A stretch of 64,000 bases of DNA from Candidatus Rokuibacteriota bacterium. GTDB lineage: Bacteria; Methylomirabilota; Methylomirabilia; Rokubacteriales; CSP1-6. Shown here one piece after another: positions 9,206 through 18,620 of this stretch (positions within the stretch are counted from its first letter, which is position 1; each line of letters opens with the position of its first letter). The translations under genes were made by a program, and so were the position numbers. The stretch is from positions 1 to 64,000 of the forward strand of contig QHTB01000134.1 of assembly GCA_003220615.1 (NCBI GenBank), in the 5' to 3' direction. Below the pieces are notes generated by a model. That model was not told the origin of the DNA, made no database searches, and saw only the letters and a program-made list of their open reading frames with translations.

Positions 9206-10713
9206 CCTCGCTGACGCGCCGCCACTTCCTCCGCCGGCTGGGCGTTGCCGGAGCCACGCTCGGCACGTCGCCGCTCCGTGAGCTCGCCGCAGTCGCCGCC
9301 CCCGGGCCGCTCCACGTCGTAATCGCGGGGGCCGGCCTGGCCGGCCTCTGCGCGGCGCTCGAGCTGGAGCGTCGCGGCCACACGTGCACGATCCTCGAAG
9401 CGGAGAGCCGCCACGTCGGCGGCCGCGTGCGCACGCTGCGCTTCGACGACGGCCTCTACGGCGAGGCCGGCGCCATGCGTATTCCGAAAACTCACACGCT
9501 CACGCGCCACTACGTCGCTGAGCTCGGATTGACGCTGCGGCCGTTCGTGCAATCGAACCCCGAAGCCTTCGTGTTCATGCGCGGGCGCCGCGAGCGCATG
9601 CACGACGTGACGAAGCTCGGAGCGCGCTATGGGCTGGCGCCGGGCGAGCAGGGCAAATCGCCGGATGACCTGTGGGCCGCGTCGCTCGGTCGTCGCCTCG
9701 AGGCGATGACGAAGGATGAGCGAGCCGATCTCCTGCTGACCGAGCCCCGGACGGAGACCGTGCGACGACTCGATCGGCTCTCGCTCCGTCAGCTCCTCGA
9801 GGCCGAGACGCTCTCGGCCGAGGCCATCGAGCTCCTCGCCGTGGGCGCCGGCGTCGACACGCTGCTCGATGCGGCCGCGACCGAGCACCTGCGCGAGGAA
9901 CACGTGGCGGTGTGGACGCAGGGATTCGACGAGATCGTCGGCGGGTCCGATCGGCTGCCCGTGGCCCTGGCGACCAAGCTCCGCAGCAAGCCGCGCATGG
10001 GCGCCCAGGTCATTCGCCTCGAGCAGGATCCGCTGAAGCGGAAGGCCGCCGCCGTCTACCGTGAGGCTGGGCGCCTGCGGCGCGTGGAAGGCGATTTCCT
10101 GCTGTGCACGCTCCCGTTCCCCGTGGTCGCGCGCATCGAGGTCGCCCCCGAGCTCTCGGGCGAAAAGCGCCGGGCCATCCGAGAGCTCGGCTACGACTCG
10201 GCCACCAAGATCCTGGCCGTGACCGGGCGCCGCTTCTGGGAGCAGGACGACCATATATATGGAGGCGGGACCTACACCGACCTGCCGACCGGGACGACCT
10301 GGTATCCCGGGGACAACGCGACGGCCCGCGATCCCAGGGTCTCAGCAGCGCCGGCCGTCTTCCTGGCCTCGTACAGCTGGGGCCAGACGGCGCGGCGGTG
10401 GGCGTCGATGGCCCACGGCGAGCGGAGCCAGTGGGCGCTCCGTCACCTGGCTCGCGTTCACCCTCAGCTCGCTTCGCCCGACGTCGTCCGTCGCACCGCG
10501 AGCTGGAACTGGGACACCCACCCGTGGAGTGGCGGCGCGTTCGCCTGGTTCATGCCCGGACAGCACACGGCGCTCCATCGCCACGTCGTGGCTCCCGACG
10601 GCCGCATCTACTTCGCCGGCGAGCACGCCTCGCTGACTCACACCTGGATGCAGGGCGCGCTCGAATCGGCGCTGGTCGCCGTGCGCGAGATGCTGGCCGC
10701 GGCGTCGTCCTAG
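9202..10713 (+). CDS. Tat-exported flavin amine oxidase
   Basis: 503 residues. The start GTG 9202 overlaps the stop of the ABC ATPase as GTGA. The N-terminus carries a twin-arginine signal ([20 protein letters not shown]), so the folded flavoprotein is probably exported. A Rossmann dinucleotide motif follows (VVIAGAGLAGLCAALELERR, then a Glu-ending strand and GGRVRTLRF). The C-terminal FAD contact is YFAGEHASLTHTWMQGALES. The fold matches monoamine oxidase/L-amino-acid oxidase relatives that make the imine, ammonia and H2O2. Coupling to a peptide-type ATPase suggests use of amino acids or amines from outside, which is inference. Confidence 0.93.
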   Translation: MTSLTRRHFLRRLGVAGATLGTSPLRELAAVAAPGPLHVVIAGAGLAGLCAALELERRGHTCTILEAESRHVGGRVRTLRFDDGLYGEAGAMRIPKTHTLTRHYVAELGLTLRPFVQSNPEAFVFMRGRRERMHDVTKLGARYGLAPGEQGKSPDDLWAASLGRRLEAMTKDERADLLLTEPRTETVRRLDRLSLRQLLEAETLSAEAIELLAVGAGVDTLLDAAATEHLREEHVAVWTQGFDEIVGGSDRLPVALATKLRSKPRMGAQVIRLEQDPLKRKAAAVYREAGRLRRVEGDFLLCTLPFPVVARIEVAPELSGEKRRAIRELGYDSATKILAVTGRRFWEQDDHIYGGGTYTDLPTGTTWYPGDNATARDPRVSAAPAVFLASYSWGQTARRWASMAHGERSQWALRHLARVHPQLASPDVVRRTASWNWDTHPWSGGAFAWFMPGQHTALHRHVVAPDGRIYFAGEHASLTHTWMQGALESALVAVREMLAAASS

Positions 10714-10767
10714 CGTGGCGTGAGCGTGCGCACGCCGCTCCGTCTGAGCTCGATCAGGCCGATCCCG

Positions 10768-11463
10768 TCATTGCCGATCACCCGAGCCGGCAGGCTCGAC
10801 TCGGTAATTGCGGAATGGCCCCAGGTCTCCGGCGAAGTGCGCTCGGTACAAGCCATAGGCTCGTTTCAGACAGACGCTCAGCTCAGCGGCCATCGTTCCA
10901 GACAGATCCGACGACTTGACGTTGAATTTGCCCTCGGCGTGGACCCCATAGCGCGCGCGCCACATCTCCTTCGCGCCCTCGAGCATCACCACATTCACGA
11001 AGCAGATGAACTGGAACGTATCGTCCTCGACGAAGATCAACACGGCGGCCGGGACCACCTCCAGGCGCCGTCCATCGATAGCTGCGCCTTGAGCGGACGA
11101 GAGGTCTGGCGCTTCGGTGCGCAGCAGTGCGCCGGCGTCGAGGCCAAGCAGGGATTTCACCTCGTCACTCCTCCGCTCACTCTCGCCTCGGACGTGCGCC
11201 ATGTTTGCAGCCACCCCGATGGGTCCCAGCAGCAGGCCGAGTGGCAGACTGCGCCGGGTGTCGGTGACGCCGAAGTAGGAATTCTCGACGGAGTGCATCG
11301 CGAACTTCTCTTGCGGCGTCGGCATCCGATTCGCGAGATACGTGGTGGGCATGGTGCCACCGGTCGCCTCTGGCGGCATCTTCGGCGTGACCGAGCCGCA
11401 CGCGGAGAGCAGTGACACGACGATGAGCGCGCGACCGACTCCGTACCACAACGGACGATTCAT
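10768..11463 (-). CDS. Predicted lipoprotein of unknown function
   Basis: 231 residues with a lipoprotein signal (ALIVVSLLSAC, cysteine at ~22). The mature part has a glycine-rich hydrophobic stretch (LPLGLLLGPIGVAANMAH) and no motif I recognise. Layout recalls the other lipoprotein at 14004-14687, which also has a Gly/Ala-rich segment after a short linker. A longer start at 11478 (MRAVT...) is possible. It lies 11 bases downstream of a small membrane-protein gene, so they are probably co-transcribed. Confidence 0.75.
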   Translation of the reverse strand: MNRPLWYGVGRALIVVSLLSACGSVTPKMPPEATGGTMPTTYLANRMPTPQEKFAMHSVENSYFGVTDTRRSLPLGLLLGPIGVAANMAHVRGESERRSDEVKSLLGLDAGALLRTEAPDLSSAQGAAIDGRRLEVVPAAVLIFVEDDTFQFICFVNVVMLEGAKEMWRARYGVHAEGKFNVKSSDLSGTMAAELSVCLKRAYGLYRAHFAGDLGPFRNYRVEPAGSGDRQ

Positions 11464-11474
11464 TGTGACTGCTC

Positions 11475-11801
11475 TCATCGTTCCGCTCGACTCGTGCACG
11501 GCATCACCGGGCCTTCTCGATGCCGGTAACACGTGCGTTCAGCGACGAAGCCGAGACATACCGTGCGCCGGGGGCCATCGGCCGCGGTGCGGTCGAAGAC
11601 CAGCCACTCGAAGCCGCGGCACCGACAGTCCCGATACCGGCCGCCCATGGCTCCGCCGACGGCACAGTCGTGGATCGAGAAGTAAGCCGCCACGGCAACG
11701 AGGATCCAGGGGGCGGCCAGCACGAGCGCTCGACGGAGCGACAACGTCGGCTCCTCTTCGTCTTCATGATAGGTGTGCACCGCGTGCGGGCGCAACGTCA
11801 T
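11475..11801 (-). CDS. Small single-span membrane protein, unknown
   Basis: 108 residues: a short acidic N-terminus, one transmembrane segment (ALVLAAPWILVAVAAYF) and a Cys-rich mature part with about six cysteines (HDCAVGG, YRDCRCRGF, TVCLGF, RTCYRH, MPC). That pattern suggests disulfides outside the cytoplasm. No Shine-Dalgarno is obvious before the chosen ATG. The frame was preferred over overlapping ones because of its clear membrane segment and normal composition. It precedes the lipoprotein gene in the same direction. Confidence 0.55.
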   Translation of the reverse strand: MTLRPHAVHTYHEDEEEPTLSLRRALVLAAPWILVAVAAYFSIHDCAVGGAMGGRYRDCRCRGFEWLVFDRTAADGPRRTVCLGFVAERTCYRHREGPVMPCTSRAER

Positions 11802-11853
11802 CGCCGACGTGCCGCGACCGTGGTAGCTTGTGCTTTTCGAAGAGGAGAATCGC

Positions 11854-13611
11854 ATGAGCGAGTTCCCCGACGTGACGGCGCGCACCGAGATTCGTGACGG
11901 CATGAAGATCACGTGGCACCAGCCGATCCCGATGGACGACGGGATCGTGCTGCGCGCCGACGTCTTCGCGCCCATCGCCGAGGGCACGTACCCGGCGATC
12001 CTTACGTACGGCGTCTACGCCAAGGGCCTCGCCTACCAGGAGGGCTATCCCCACCAGTGGAAGAAGATGGTCGAGGACCACCCGGAGATCCTCGAGGGCT
12101 CGACCAACAAGTATCAGAACTGGGAGGTCACCGACCCCGAGCGCTGGGTCCCTCACGGCTACGTCGTGATCCGCGTGGACTCGCGCGGCGCGGGCTGGTC
12201 GCCCGGTGTCATGGACTGCAACAGCACGCGCGAGATCGACGACCTCTACCAGTGCATCGAGTGGGCGGGCACACAGCCGTGGTGCAACGGCAAGGTCGGC
12301 ATGCTCGGCATCTCGTACTACGCGAGCAACCAGTGGCGCGTCGCCGGCCTGCATCCGCCGCACCTGGCCGCCATCATCCCCTGGGAGGGCCAGAACGACC
12401 GCTATCGGGACTCCGGGTACCACGGCGGGATCCTCAGCGAGTTCCAGAAGCTCTGGGCCAAGCACCAGGTCGTCAACATCCAGTACGGCCTCGGCGCGCG
12501 CGCGAAGAAGAATCCGAACACGGGCGAGTCGGTGGCGGGGCCGGTCACCCTCCCCGACGGGGACCTGGCCAAGAACCGTATCGACGTCTTCGAGGATCTC
12601 AAGAGGCATCCGCTCGATGACGAGTGGCACCGGTCCCGGTCCGCCGATCTCTCCAGGGTCACGCTGCCGCTGCTCACGTGCGCCAACTGGGGCGGCCAGG
12701 GCATCCACCCGCGCGGGAACTTCAACGGCTTCACCGAGACGCCGTCGACGCAGAAGTGGCTCGAGGTCCACGGCGACTCGCACTGGTCGCTGTTCTCGTC
12801 CGGCTACGGCCTGGCGCTGCAAAAAAAGTTCTTCGATCACTTCCTGAAGGGTTTGGCGAACGGCTGGGAGAAGACGCCGCGGGTCACGCTGAACGTCCGC
12901 CATCCGGGTGAGAAGTTCGTGCTGCGTCACGAGCACGAGTGGCCGCTGGCCCGCACGAAGTGGACGAAGCTCTACCTCGACGTCGCCGGCCGGGCCCTGA
13001 GCCCGAAGGCGATCGACACGCCGGCCAAGATCCCGTACGAGGCCGACGGCCCGGGCGTCCTCTTCTCGATGACCCTCGACCGCCCGACCGAGATCACCGG
13101 TCCGCTCGCGACCAAGCTGTTCATCTCGTCATCGACCAGGGACGCCGACCTGTTCCTCGTGCTGCGCGTGTTCGATCCGGGCGGCAAGGAGCTGACGTTC
13201 ATGGGGTCGACCGACCCCAACACGCCGATCGCCAACGGCTGGCTGCGCGCGTCGCATCGCCGCCTCGATCCCAAGAAGAGCAAGCCGTGGCAGCCGTACC
13301 ACCCGCACGATCGCGTCGAGCCGCTGGCGCCGGGAGACGTCTACGAGTGCGACGTGGAGATCCTGCCCACCTCGATCGTGCTCCCCGCGGGCTGGCGCGT
13401 GGCGTTGAACGTGCGCGGGCGCGATTACGAGTACGAGGGCGAGCTGTCGGAGTTCGGCAAGACCTTCCACTACGGCACGCGCGGCACGGGCGGCATGACC
13501 CACGCCGATCCGGACAGCCGTCCCGCCGCGATCTTCGACAACCGCGTGACCATCCACTCCGGTGGCGATCGTCAGTCGTGGGTGATGCTGCCGGTCATCC
13601 CCTCTTCGTAG
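11854..13611 (+). CDS. CocE/NonD family alpha/beta hydrolase (paralogue 1)
   Basis: 585 residues. The N-terminal alpha/beta-hydrolase domain has the nucleophile in GMLGISYYA (Ser ~154) and a probable catalytic His in the DSHW segment. The C-terminal jelly-roll typical of X-Pro dipeptidyl-peptidase-like proteins follows ([18 protein letters not shown]... LNVRGRDYEYEGE). Known members hydrolyse cocaine esters, glutaryl-7-ACA or peptides; the substrate here is unknown. The ATG at 11854 follows GAGGAG. Its closest relative is 16038-17768, which shares long identical blocks. The 3' end overlaps the convergent cupin gene by 17 bases. Confidence 0.93.
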   Translation: MSEFPDVTARTEIRDGMKITWHQPIPMDDGIVLRADVFAPIAEGTYPAILTYGVYAKGLAYQEGYPHQWKKMVEDHPEILEGSTNKYQNWEVTDPERWVPHGYVVIRVDSRGAGWSPGVMDCNSTREIDDLYQCIEWAGTQPWCNGKVGMLGISYYASNQWRVAGLHPPHLAAIIPWEGQNDRYRDSGYHGGILSEFQKLWAKHQVVNIQYGLGARAKKNPNTGESVAGPVTLPDGDLAKNRIDVFEDLKRHPLDDEWHRSRSADLSRVTLPLLTCANWGGQGIHPRGNFNGFTETPSTQKWLEVHGDSHWSLFSSGYGLALQKKFFDHFLKGLANGWEKTPRVTLNVRHPGEKFVLRHEHEWPLARTKWTKLYLDVAGRALSPKAIDTPAKIPYEADGPGVLFSMTLDRPTEITGPLATKLFISSSTRDADLFLVLRVFDPGGKELTFMGSTDPNTPIANGWLRASHRRLDPKKSKPWQPYHPHDRVEPLAPGDVYECDVEILPTSIVLPAGWRVALNVRGRDYEYEGELSEFGKTFHYGTRGTGGMTHADPDSRPAAIFDNRVTIHSGGDRQSWVMLPVIPSS

Positions 13612-13996
13612 TCGGCGTCCACGGGCCGGCGACCTCGTACGCCTCGCCTTCGCCGGGCCAGGGCGGCATGGTGATCGCGACGGCGCCCAGCGGCTCGTCA
13701 CCGGACGAGCGAAATTGAAAGTGCGTGCCGAGCGGGATCGTGAGGCACACGCCGGGGGAGAGCGACATCACCTCCTCGCGTCCCGCGAGCTTCCGCCACA
13801 TCTCGCCCCGCCCGGTCACGACGAACCAGATCTCCTCCACGGTCCGGTGAGTCACCGCGCGGGACGTCTGGTTCGGCGCGAGCCGGAAGTGGGCCATGCT
13901 GCCGCCGTGGAGAGCGAGCAACACGCGAACCTCGGCTCCATCGGGCGCGACGGCGTCACGCGCGACCGGCAGGTGTTTCATCGCAAACGTGGACAC
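13595..13996 (-). CDS. Cupin-domain protein
   Basis: 133 residues forming a single small cupin. The two motifs are recognisable as THRTVEEIWFVVTGRGEMW and PLGTHFQFRSSGDEP, although the second is degenerate and only one clear His/Glu metal set remains. It starts at GTG, seven bases after the lipoprotein gene, and so closes the operon 15943-13595 (serine hydrolase, lipoprotein, cupin). A role as sugar/small-molecule isomerase or sensor cannot be resolved. Confidence 0.85.
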   Translation of the reverse strand: MSTFAMKHLPVARDAVAPDGAEVRVLLALHGGSMAHFRLAPNQTSRAVTHRTVEEIWFVVTGRGEMWRKLAGREEVMSLSPGVCLTIPLGTHFQFRSSGDEPLGAVAITMPPWPGEGEAYEVAGPWTPTTKRG

Positions 13997-14003
13997 GCGG
14001 GCC

Positions 14004-14687
14004 CTACGAGCCGGGATACTTCGTGAGAAATTCCCGGGTGCAGAACTGGGCCGCTTTTGCGAGCTCGGCCTTGAGACGGCTGGCCCCGTTGCCGAGGAGC
14101 TCGTCGTAGGTGGGCGCCTCGTCCGACTTCTCGGGGTAGCTCGCGCAGCCGCCCTCGGCGATGACGTCGGCGGTGGTCGTCGAAATCAGTCTCATGCGAG
14201 CGCGGTAGACGACGCGGTACCGGGCCCAGTTCGACGAGAAATACATGAAGCCCCACTGCAGGGTCTTGACGTCGAGCGCCAGGGGCGCCGTTTTGTAGGT
14301 GGCGGCCACGCTGGAGGCGTCGTTATCGGAGACGACGCCGGTACCGACTCCGACCGATCGGATGCCGTACCTGGCGGCCAGAGATCGCGCCAGCTCCTCG
14401 GCGATGGCATAGGCGGGATCGTCGATGGCGTGCTCCTTCACGAGCTCGTTGCCGGCGCTGATCATCGCGGCGCCCGCGACGGCTCCGCCGAGCGGCCCGA
14501 ACAGGGCGCCCGCGCTGATCTTGCCCGCGGTCATCGCGCTGAAGTCCGGCAACGGCCGCTTGACGACGACGACGTCCTGGCCGGTGATCTTCGGAATGGC
14601 TCGCTGATCGAGCGGAATGTCCTTCACCGAGACGCAGCCGGTACACGTCACGGCGAGCGCCACGAGGACGAGGAGCCCTTTCGGCAT
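14004..14687 (-). CDS. Predicted lipoprotein with Gly/Ala-rich segment
   Basis: 227 residues with a lipoprotein signal (LVALAVTCTGC, Cys ~18). After a linker there is a hydrophobic Gly/Ala-rich stretch (ISAGALFGPLGGAVAGAAM) resembling glycine-zipper segments that insert in or lie against membranes. The rest is mixed alpha/beta with no motif known to me. Its ATG shares one base with the TAA of the serine hydrolase upstream (TAATG), so translation is coupled. Confidence 0.8.
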   Translation of the reverse strand: MPKGLLVLVALAVTCTGCVSVKDIPLDQRAIPKITGQDVVVVKRPLPDFSAMTAGKISAGALFGPLGGAVAGAAMISAGNELVKEHAIDDPAYAIAEELARSLAARYGIRSVGVGTGVVSDNDASSVAATYKTAPLALDVKTLQWGFMYFSSNWARYRVVYRARMRLISTTTADVIAEGGCASYPEKSDEAPTYDELLGNGASRLKAELAKAAQFCTREFLTKYPGS

Positions 14688-15943
14688 TACTTCAGCACCG
14701 CCCCGTACGTCATGTTCCTGAGCACGGCGCGAACGGGGACGCGCTGCTTGGGCGACTGCATCATGAACACGACGAACATGTCGGTCTTGGGGTCGACCCA
14801 GAAGTACGTTCCGCCGGCGCCGCCCCAGAAGTAGTCGCCGGCCTCGCCCTGGTAGGAGGCCAGCCCCACCTCGCGTCTCACGGCGAAGCCAAGCCCGAAG
14901 CCGTAGCCATCGCCCGGCAGATAGAGCGGCCCCGGCACGACCCGCGAGCCGAGATGATCCGACGCCATGTACGCGACCGTGCGCGGGCCGAGGTAGCGCC
15001 GACCGTCGAGCGTGCCGCCGTTCAGCAGCATCTGGAGAAACCGCGCGTAGTCGGCCGCCGTCGACACCATGCCGCCGCCGCCTGACTCGGCCCGCCGCGG
15101 CACCCGTGGATCGTTGAATTCGACGTTGGTGCCGATCGTGCGGTCGTCTTTGAACGGCTCGGCCACCCGCGCCTGCCTGGCAGGATCGGTCATGTAGAAG
15201 CTGGTGTCCGGCATGCCGAGCCGGTCGAGCAGCCGCGCCTTCTCGAACTGGTAAAGCGTCTGGCCGGAGACCACCTCGACCAGGCGTCCCAGCACGTCGG
15301 TCGAGTGGCTGTACTCCCAGGTCGTACCCGGCTGGTAGGCGAGCGGCAGCCTGGCGATGCGCTCGATCAGGTCGGCGTTGCTCAGATCGGCGTTCCCCAG
15401 GTCGGCCTCGAGATACGCCTTTTTCACCAGCGAGCTGCCGAAGAAGCCGTAGGTGAAGCCCGAGCTGTGCCGCATCAGATCCTGAACGGTGATGGGCGCC
15501 TTCGCCGGCGAAAGCTCGAGCGCGTCGCCCTTCTCGACGCCGACGTTCATCTTGGCGAATGCCGGCATGTACTTCGCGATCGGATCGCCGAGCGAGATGC
15601 GGCCCTCCTCGACGAGCATCATGGCCGCCACCGTGGTCACCGGCTTGCTCATCGAGTAGATGCGAAAGATCGTGTCACGCGTCATCGGCGCCCCGCTGGC
15701 GGGATCGCGCTTGCCGAGCGCTTCGAAGTAGGCGATCTTGCCGTGGCGGGCGATCAGCAGCACGGCGCCGGGGATCTTGTTCTGCTCGATCTCGCTGCCC
15801 AGCCACTTCGTGATGCGCTCGAGCCGCTCGGACGACAGCCCGACGGCGTCCGGCTTGACCCGCGGCAAGTCCTGGGCCGCGGCGACGCCAGGCGCCACGC
15901 CCATCACCACGACGATCATCAACGCGACGAAACGCTGTTTCAT
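14687..15943 (-). CDS. Beta-lactamase/DD-peptidase-like serine hydrolase
   Basis: 418 residues of the class C beta-lactamase/EstB/penicillin-binding-like family. A signal peptide ([20 protein letters not shown]) is followed by the SxxK nucleophile motif SMSK, the second-motif Tyr in YSHSTDVLG and a C-terminal [12 protein letters not shown] segment in place of KTG. Relatives are esterases, transesterases or peptidases; few are true beta-lactamases. The ATG at 15943 has GGGGAA just upstream. It leads the operon with a lipoprotein and a cupin, between two divergent CocE-like hydrolase genes. Confidence 0.92.
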   Translation of the reverse strand: MKQRFVALMIVVVMGVAPGVAAAQDLPRVKPDAVGLSSERLERITKWLGSEIEQNKIPGAVLLIARHGKIAYFEALGKRDPASGAPMTRDTIFRIYSMSKPVTTVAAMMLVEEGRISLGDPIAKYMPAFAKMNVGVEKGDALELSPAKAPITVQDLMRHSSGFTYGFFGSSLVKKAYLEADLGNADLSNADLIERIARLPLAYQPGTTWEYSHSTDVLGRLVEVVSGQTLYQFEKARLLDRLGMPDTSFYMTDPARQARVAEPFKDDRTIGTNVEFNDPRVPRRAESGGGGMVSTAADYARFLQMLLNGGTLDGRRYLGPRTVAYMASDHLGSRVVPGPLYLPGDGYGFGLGFAVRREVGLASYQGEAGDYFWGGAGGTYFWVDPKTDMFVVFMMQSPKQRVPVRAVLRNMTYGAVLK

Positions 15944-16037
15944 GATTCCCCCCGCTCGGCGGCCTGGGCGGCATGATAGCCGATCGAGTCGTGGTAGGTT
16001 CGACCCACCGCCCTGTCGGCCGGCAAGGAGGCACCGC

Positions 16038-17768
16038 ATGAGTGAGATCCGCGACGGCATGCGCATCGAGTGGCACGTCCCGATCACGATGGACGACGGC
16101 ATCGTGCTGCGCGCCGACGTGTATCGCCCGATCCCCGACGGCCGCTACCCGGTGATCCTCTCCCACGGCGTGTACGCCAAGGGGCTCTCCTACCAGGAGG
16201 GCTACCCGATGCAATGGCAGAAGATGGTCCTCGACCATCCGGAGATCCTCGAGGGATCGACCAACAAGTATCAGGCGTGGGAGGTGACCGACCCCGAGCG
16301 CTGGGTGCCCCATGGCTACGCCATCGTTCGTGTGGACTCGCGCGGCTCCGGCTGGTCACCCGGTTACCTCGATCCGCTCTGCCCGCGCGAGGACGACGAC
16401 CTCGCGGCCTGCATCGAGTGGGCGGGGACGCAGCCGTGGAGCAACGGCAAGGTCGGGATGCTCGGCATCTCGTACTACGCCGTCAACCAGTGGCGCGTGG
16501 CCGCCAAGCACCAGCCCCGCCACCTGGGCGCGATCATCCCGTGGGAGGGCTTCAACGACTTCTATCGCGATCCCGCCTACCACGGCGGCATCCTCAGCGA
16601 GTTCATGAAGCGGTGGGCCCCGATCCAGGCGCTCACCGTGCAGCACGGGCTCGGCATTCGCGCGAAGAAGAACCCGAACACCGGCGAGTCGGTGGCGGGG
16701 CCCGAGACGCTGCCCGACGACGACCTCGCCAAGAACCGCACCGATCCTCACGTGGACCTGCTGGCCCATTCGCTCTGCGACGACTGGCACAAGGAGCGCT
16801 CCGCCGATCTCTCCCAGGTCACGGTCCCGCTGCTGTCCTGCGCCAACTGGGGAGGCCAGGGCATCCACCCGCGCGGCAACTTCAACGGGTTCCTGCAGGC
16901 GTCGTCGCCGCAGAAGTGGCTCGAGGTCCACGGCGAGTCGCACTGGGCGCTGTTCTCGTCGGGCTACGGCCTCGCGCTCCAGAAGAAGTTCTTCGATCAC
17001 TTCCTGAAGGGCCTCGACAACGGCTGGGACAAGACGCCGCCGGTGACGCTGAACGTCCGCCATCCCGGGGAGAAGTTCGTGCTGCGTCACGAGCACGAGT
17101 GGCCGCTGGCCCGCACGCAGTGGACGACGTTCTATCTCGATCCGGCCACGCGGGCGTTGACCGGGGCGCCGGGAGCGCGCGGCACCGTGGAGTACGACGC
17201 GCTCGGCCAGGGCGTGACGTTTTCGATGACGATGGACCGCGAGACCGAAATCACCGGCCCGCTGGCCGCCAAGCTCTTCGTCTCGTCATCCACCGCCGAC
17301 GCCGACCTGTTCCTGATCCTCCGCGTCTTCGATCCGAATGGCCGGGAGCTCACGTTCTTCGGCTCGACCGATCCGCACACGCCCATCGCCAACGGCTGGC
17401 TGCGCGCGTCGCATCGTCGCCTCGACCCGAAGAAGAGCACGCCGTGGCAGCCCTACCATCCGCACGATCGCGTCGAGCCGCTGACGCCCGGACACGTGTA
17501 CGAGTGCGACGTCGAGATCCTGCCCACGTGCATCGTCGTGCCTGCGGGCTGGCGCGTGGCGCTCACCGTGCGGGGCAAGGACTACGAATACGAGGGAGAC
17601 CTGGACGCCTTCGGAAAGAGCTTCCACTACAGCACGCGGGGCACCGGCGGCATGACTCACAACGATCCGATCAGCCGGCCCCGCGACGTCTTCGGCGGCG
17701 CCGTGACGCTGCACACCGGCGGCGATCGTGCGTCCTACGTGCTCCTGCCGATCATCCCGGCCCGGTGA
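16038..17768 (+). CDS. CocE/NonD family alpha/beta hydrolase (paralogue 2)
   Basis: 576 residues, the same architecture as the protein at 11854-13611 and nearly identical to it over long blocks such as [18 protein letters not shown] and [20 protein letters not shown]. The nucleophile motif GMLGISYYA and the HW motif are kept. The start ATG 16038 follows AAGGAGG by six bases. The two copies differ most in the loop after VDSRG (about residues 115-125) and in the linker to the jelly-roll, so they may differ in substrate choice. It probably arose by duplication followed by insertion of, or separation by, the operon between them. Confidence 0.93.
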   Translation: MSEIRDGMRIEWHVPITMDDGIVLRADVYRPIPDGRYPVILSHGVYAKGLSYQEGYPMQWQKMVLDHPEILEGSTNKYQAWEVTDPERWVPHGYAIVRVDSRGSGWSPGYLDPLCPREDDDLAACIEWAGTQPWSNGKVGMLGISYYAVNQWRVAAKHQPRHLGAIIPWEGFNDFYRDPAYHGGILSEFMKRWAPIQALTVQHGLGIRAKKNPNTGESVAGPETLPDDDLAKNRTDPHVDLLAHSLCDDWHKERSADLSQVTVPLLSCANWGGQGIHPRGNFNGFLQASSPQKWLEVHGESHWALFSSGYGLALQKKFFDHFLKGLDNGWDKTPPVTLNVRHPGEKFVLRHEHEWPLARTQWTTFYLDPATRALTGAPGARGTVEYDALGQGVTFSMTMDRETEITGPLAAKLFVSSSTADADLFLILRVFDPNGRELTFFGSTDPHTPIANGWLRASHRRLDPKKSTPWQPYHPHDRVEPLTPGHVYECDVEILPTCIVVPAGWRVALTVRGKDYEYEGDLDAFGKSFHYSTRGTGGMTHNDPISRPRDVFGGAVTLHTGGDRASYVLLPIIPAR

Positions 17769-17787
17769 GGCCTCCCCAACGGCTCGA

Positions 17788-18540
17788 TCAGAACGGCTCG
17801 ATGCGCCAGACCGGCCCCATGAAGTAGAGCGGGCCTTCCGCCTTCAAGAAGGCCGGGGCCTCGCCGGGGAGGATCCAGCAGCGCAGGCTGGGGAGATCGA
17901 AGAGGAGCAGCGACGCGAAGAACCCGAGCTCGGGCTTGACGATGTAGCGGGCGGCCTGCATCGGTGACTCGTTGAGCGTGACCTGCTCGTCGGCCATCGG
18001 CGTGAGCCGAAGCTTGACGACCCGTGGCTTCGGCGTGAAGGCGACCATGCTCACCGTATCGCCGGCGCCGGCCGGAAGGTTCTTGAGGATCAGCGTCAGC
18101 ATCCCGTTGTACGCGTCGTCCGGCACCTCGAACTTGCCCTCGACGATTTCTTCGGGACTGTCTTCGTCGGCGCGATGGCGAACCGAATACACCCCGCTCT
18201 GACGGTCGAGCGCGACTTCCAGCGTCTCCGGGAACGAGGGCCCTTTCTGGATGAGACGGTAGCTCTCCATCCGGAAGACCCCGCGCTGGGAGAAGACCAC
18301 GTTCTCATCGTGAACGGAGCCATCCTTGAAGCGGAACAGCAGCCGGCTGTGGACACGATCCTCACGGGCGACCTGGACGAAGTCCCCGAACGCCAGCGTC
18401 TTGCCCTCGAGCGACCGGACAGCCGGGAAGGCCCGCGTCACCCCTTCCGGGAACCGGACAGCCACCGGCTCGCTCCAGGCCGTGGCCGAGAGCCAGAGGA
18501 AGAAACTGAGCCCGAGGAGGGCCGCTCGCCCGAATCGCAT
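17788..18540 (-). CDS. Secreted protein of unknown function (DUF3108-like layout)
   Basis: 250 residues with a signal peptide (AALLGLSFFLWLSATAWS). The mature part is rich in beta strands, with features such as RFKDGSVHDENVVFSQRG, SPEEIVEGKFEVPDDAYNGML and a closing WILPGEAPAFLKAEGPLYF. The organisation recalls DUF3108-type periplasmic beta-barrel-like proteins but the match is by eye. A TAGCCT box lies seven bases before the ATG, so the mRNA may be leaderless. The 28-base palindrome at 18582 lies just upstream of that box. Confidence 0.8.
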   Translation of the reverse strand: MRFGRAALLGLSFFLWLSATAWSEPVAVRFPEGVTRAFPAVRSLEGKTLAFGDFVQVAREDRVHSRLLFRFKDGSVHDENVVFSQRGVFRMESYRLIQKGPSFPETLEVALDRQSGVYSVRHRADEDSPEEIVEGKFEVPDDAYNGMLTLILKNLPAGAGDTVSMVAFTPKPRVVKLRLTPMADEQVTLNESPMQAARYIVKPELGFFASLLLFDLPSLRCWILPGEAPAFLKAEGPLYFMGPVWRIEPF

Positions 18541-18547
18541 CCGCCAC

Positions 18548-18553
18548 AGGCTA
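18548..18553 (-). promoter_or_regulatory. Candidate -10 box (TAGCCT) for leaderless transcript
   Basis: TANNNT box seven bases upstream of the ATG at 18540 with no Shine-Dalgarno between them. This is the same geometry as at dapL, ddl, UbiD and others in this window. Confidence 0.4.
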
Positions 18554-18581
18554 AGCGGGTCGACCCGGCGGATAAATCCAC

Positions 18582-18609
18582 CGCGCGATATAGGAACCTA
18601 TATCGCGCG
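18582..18609. repeat. Perfect 28-base inverted repeat
   Basis: CGCGCGATATAGG, then AA, then CCTATATCGCGCG: two perfect 13-base arms. It lies 11 bases past the stop of the amidotransferase-like gene and about 28 bases upstream of the -10 box of the next gene, both on the minus strand. It could form a hairpin terminator for the first, although no T-run follows, or be an operator for the second. Confidence 0.85.
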
Positions 18610-18620
18610 ATAGAGATTGG

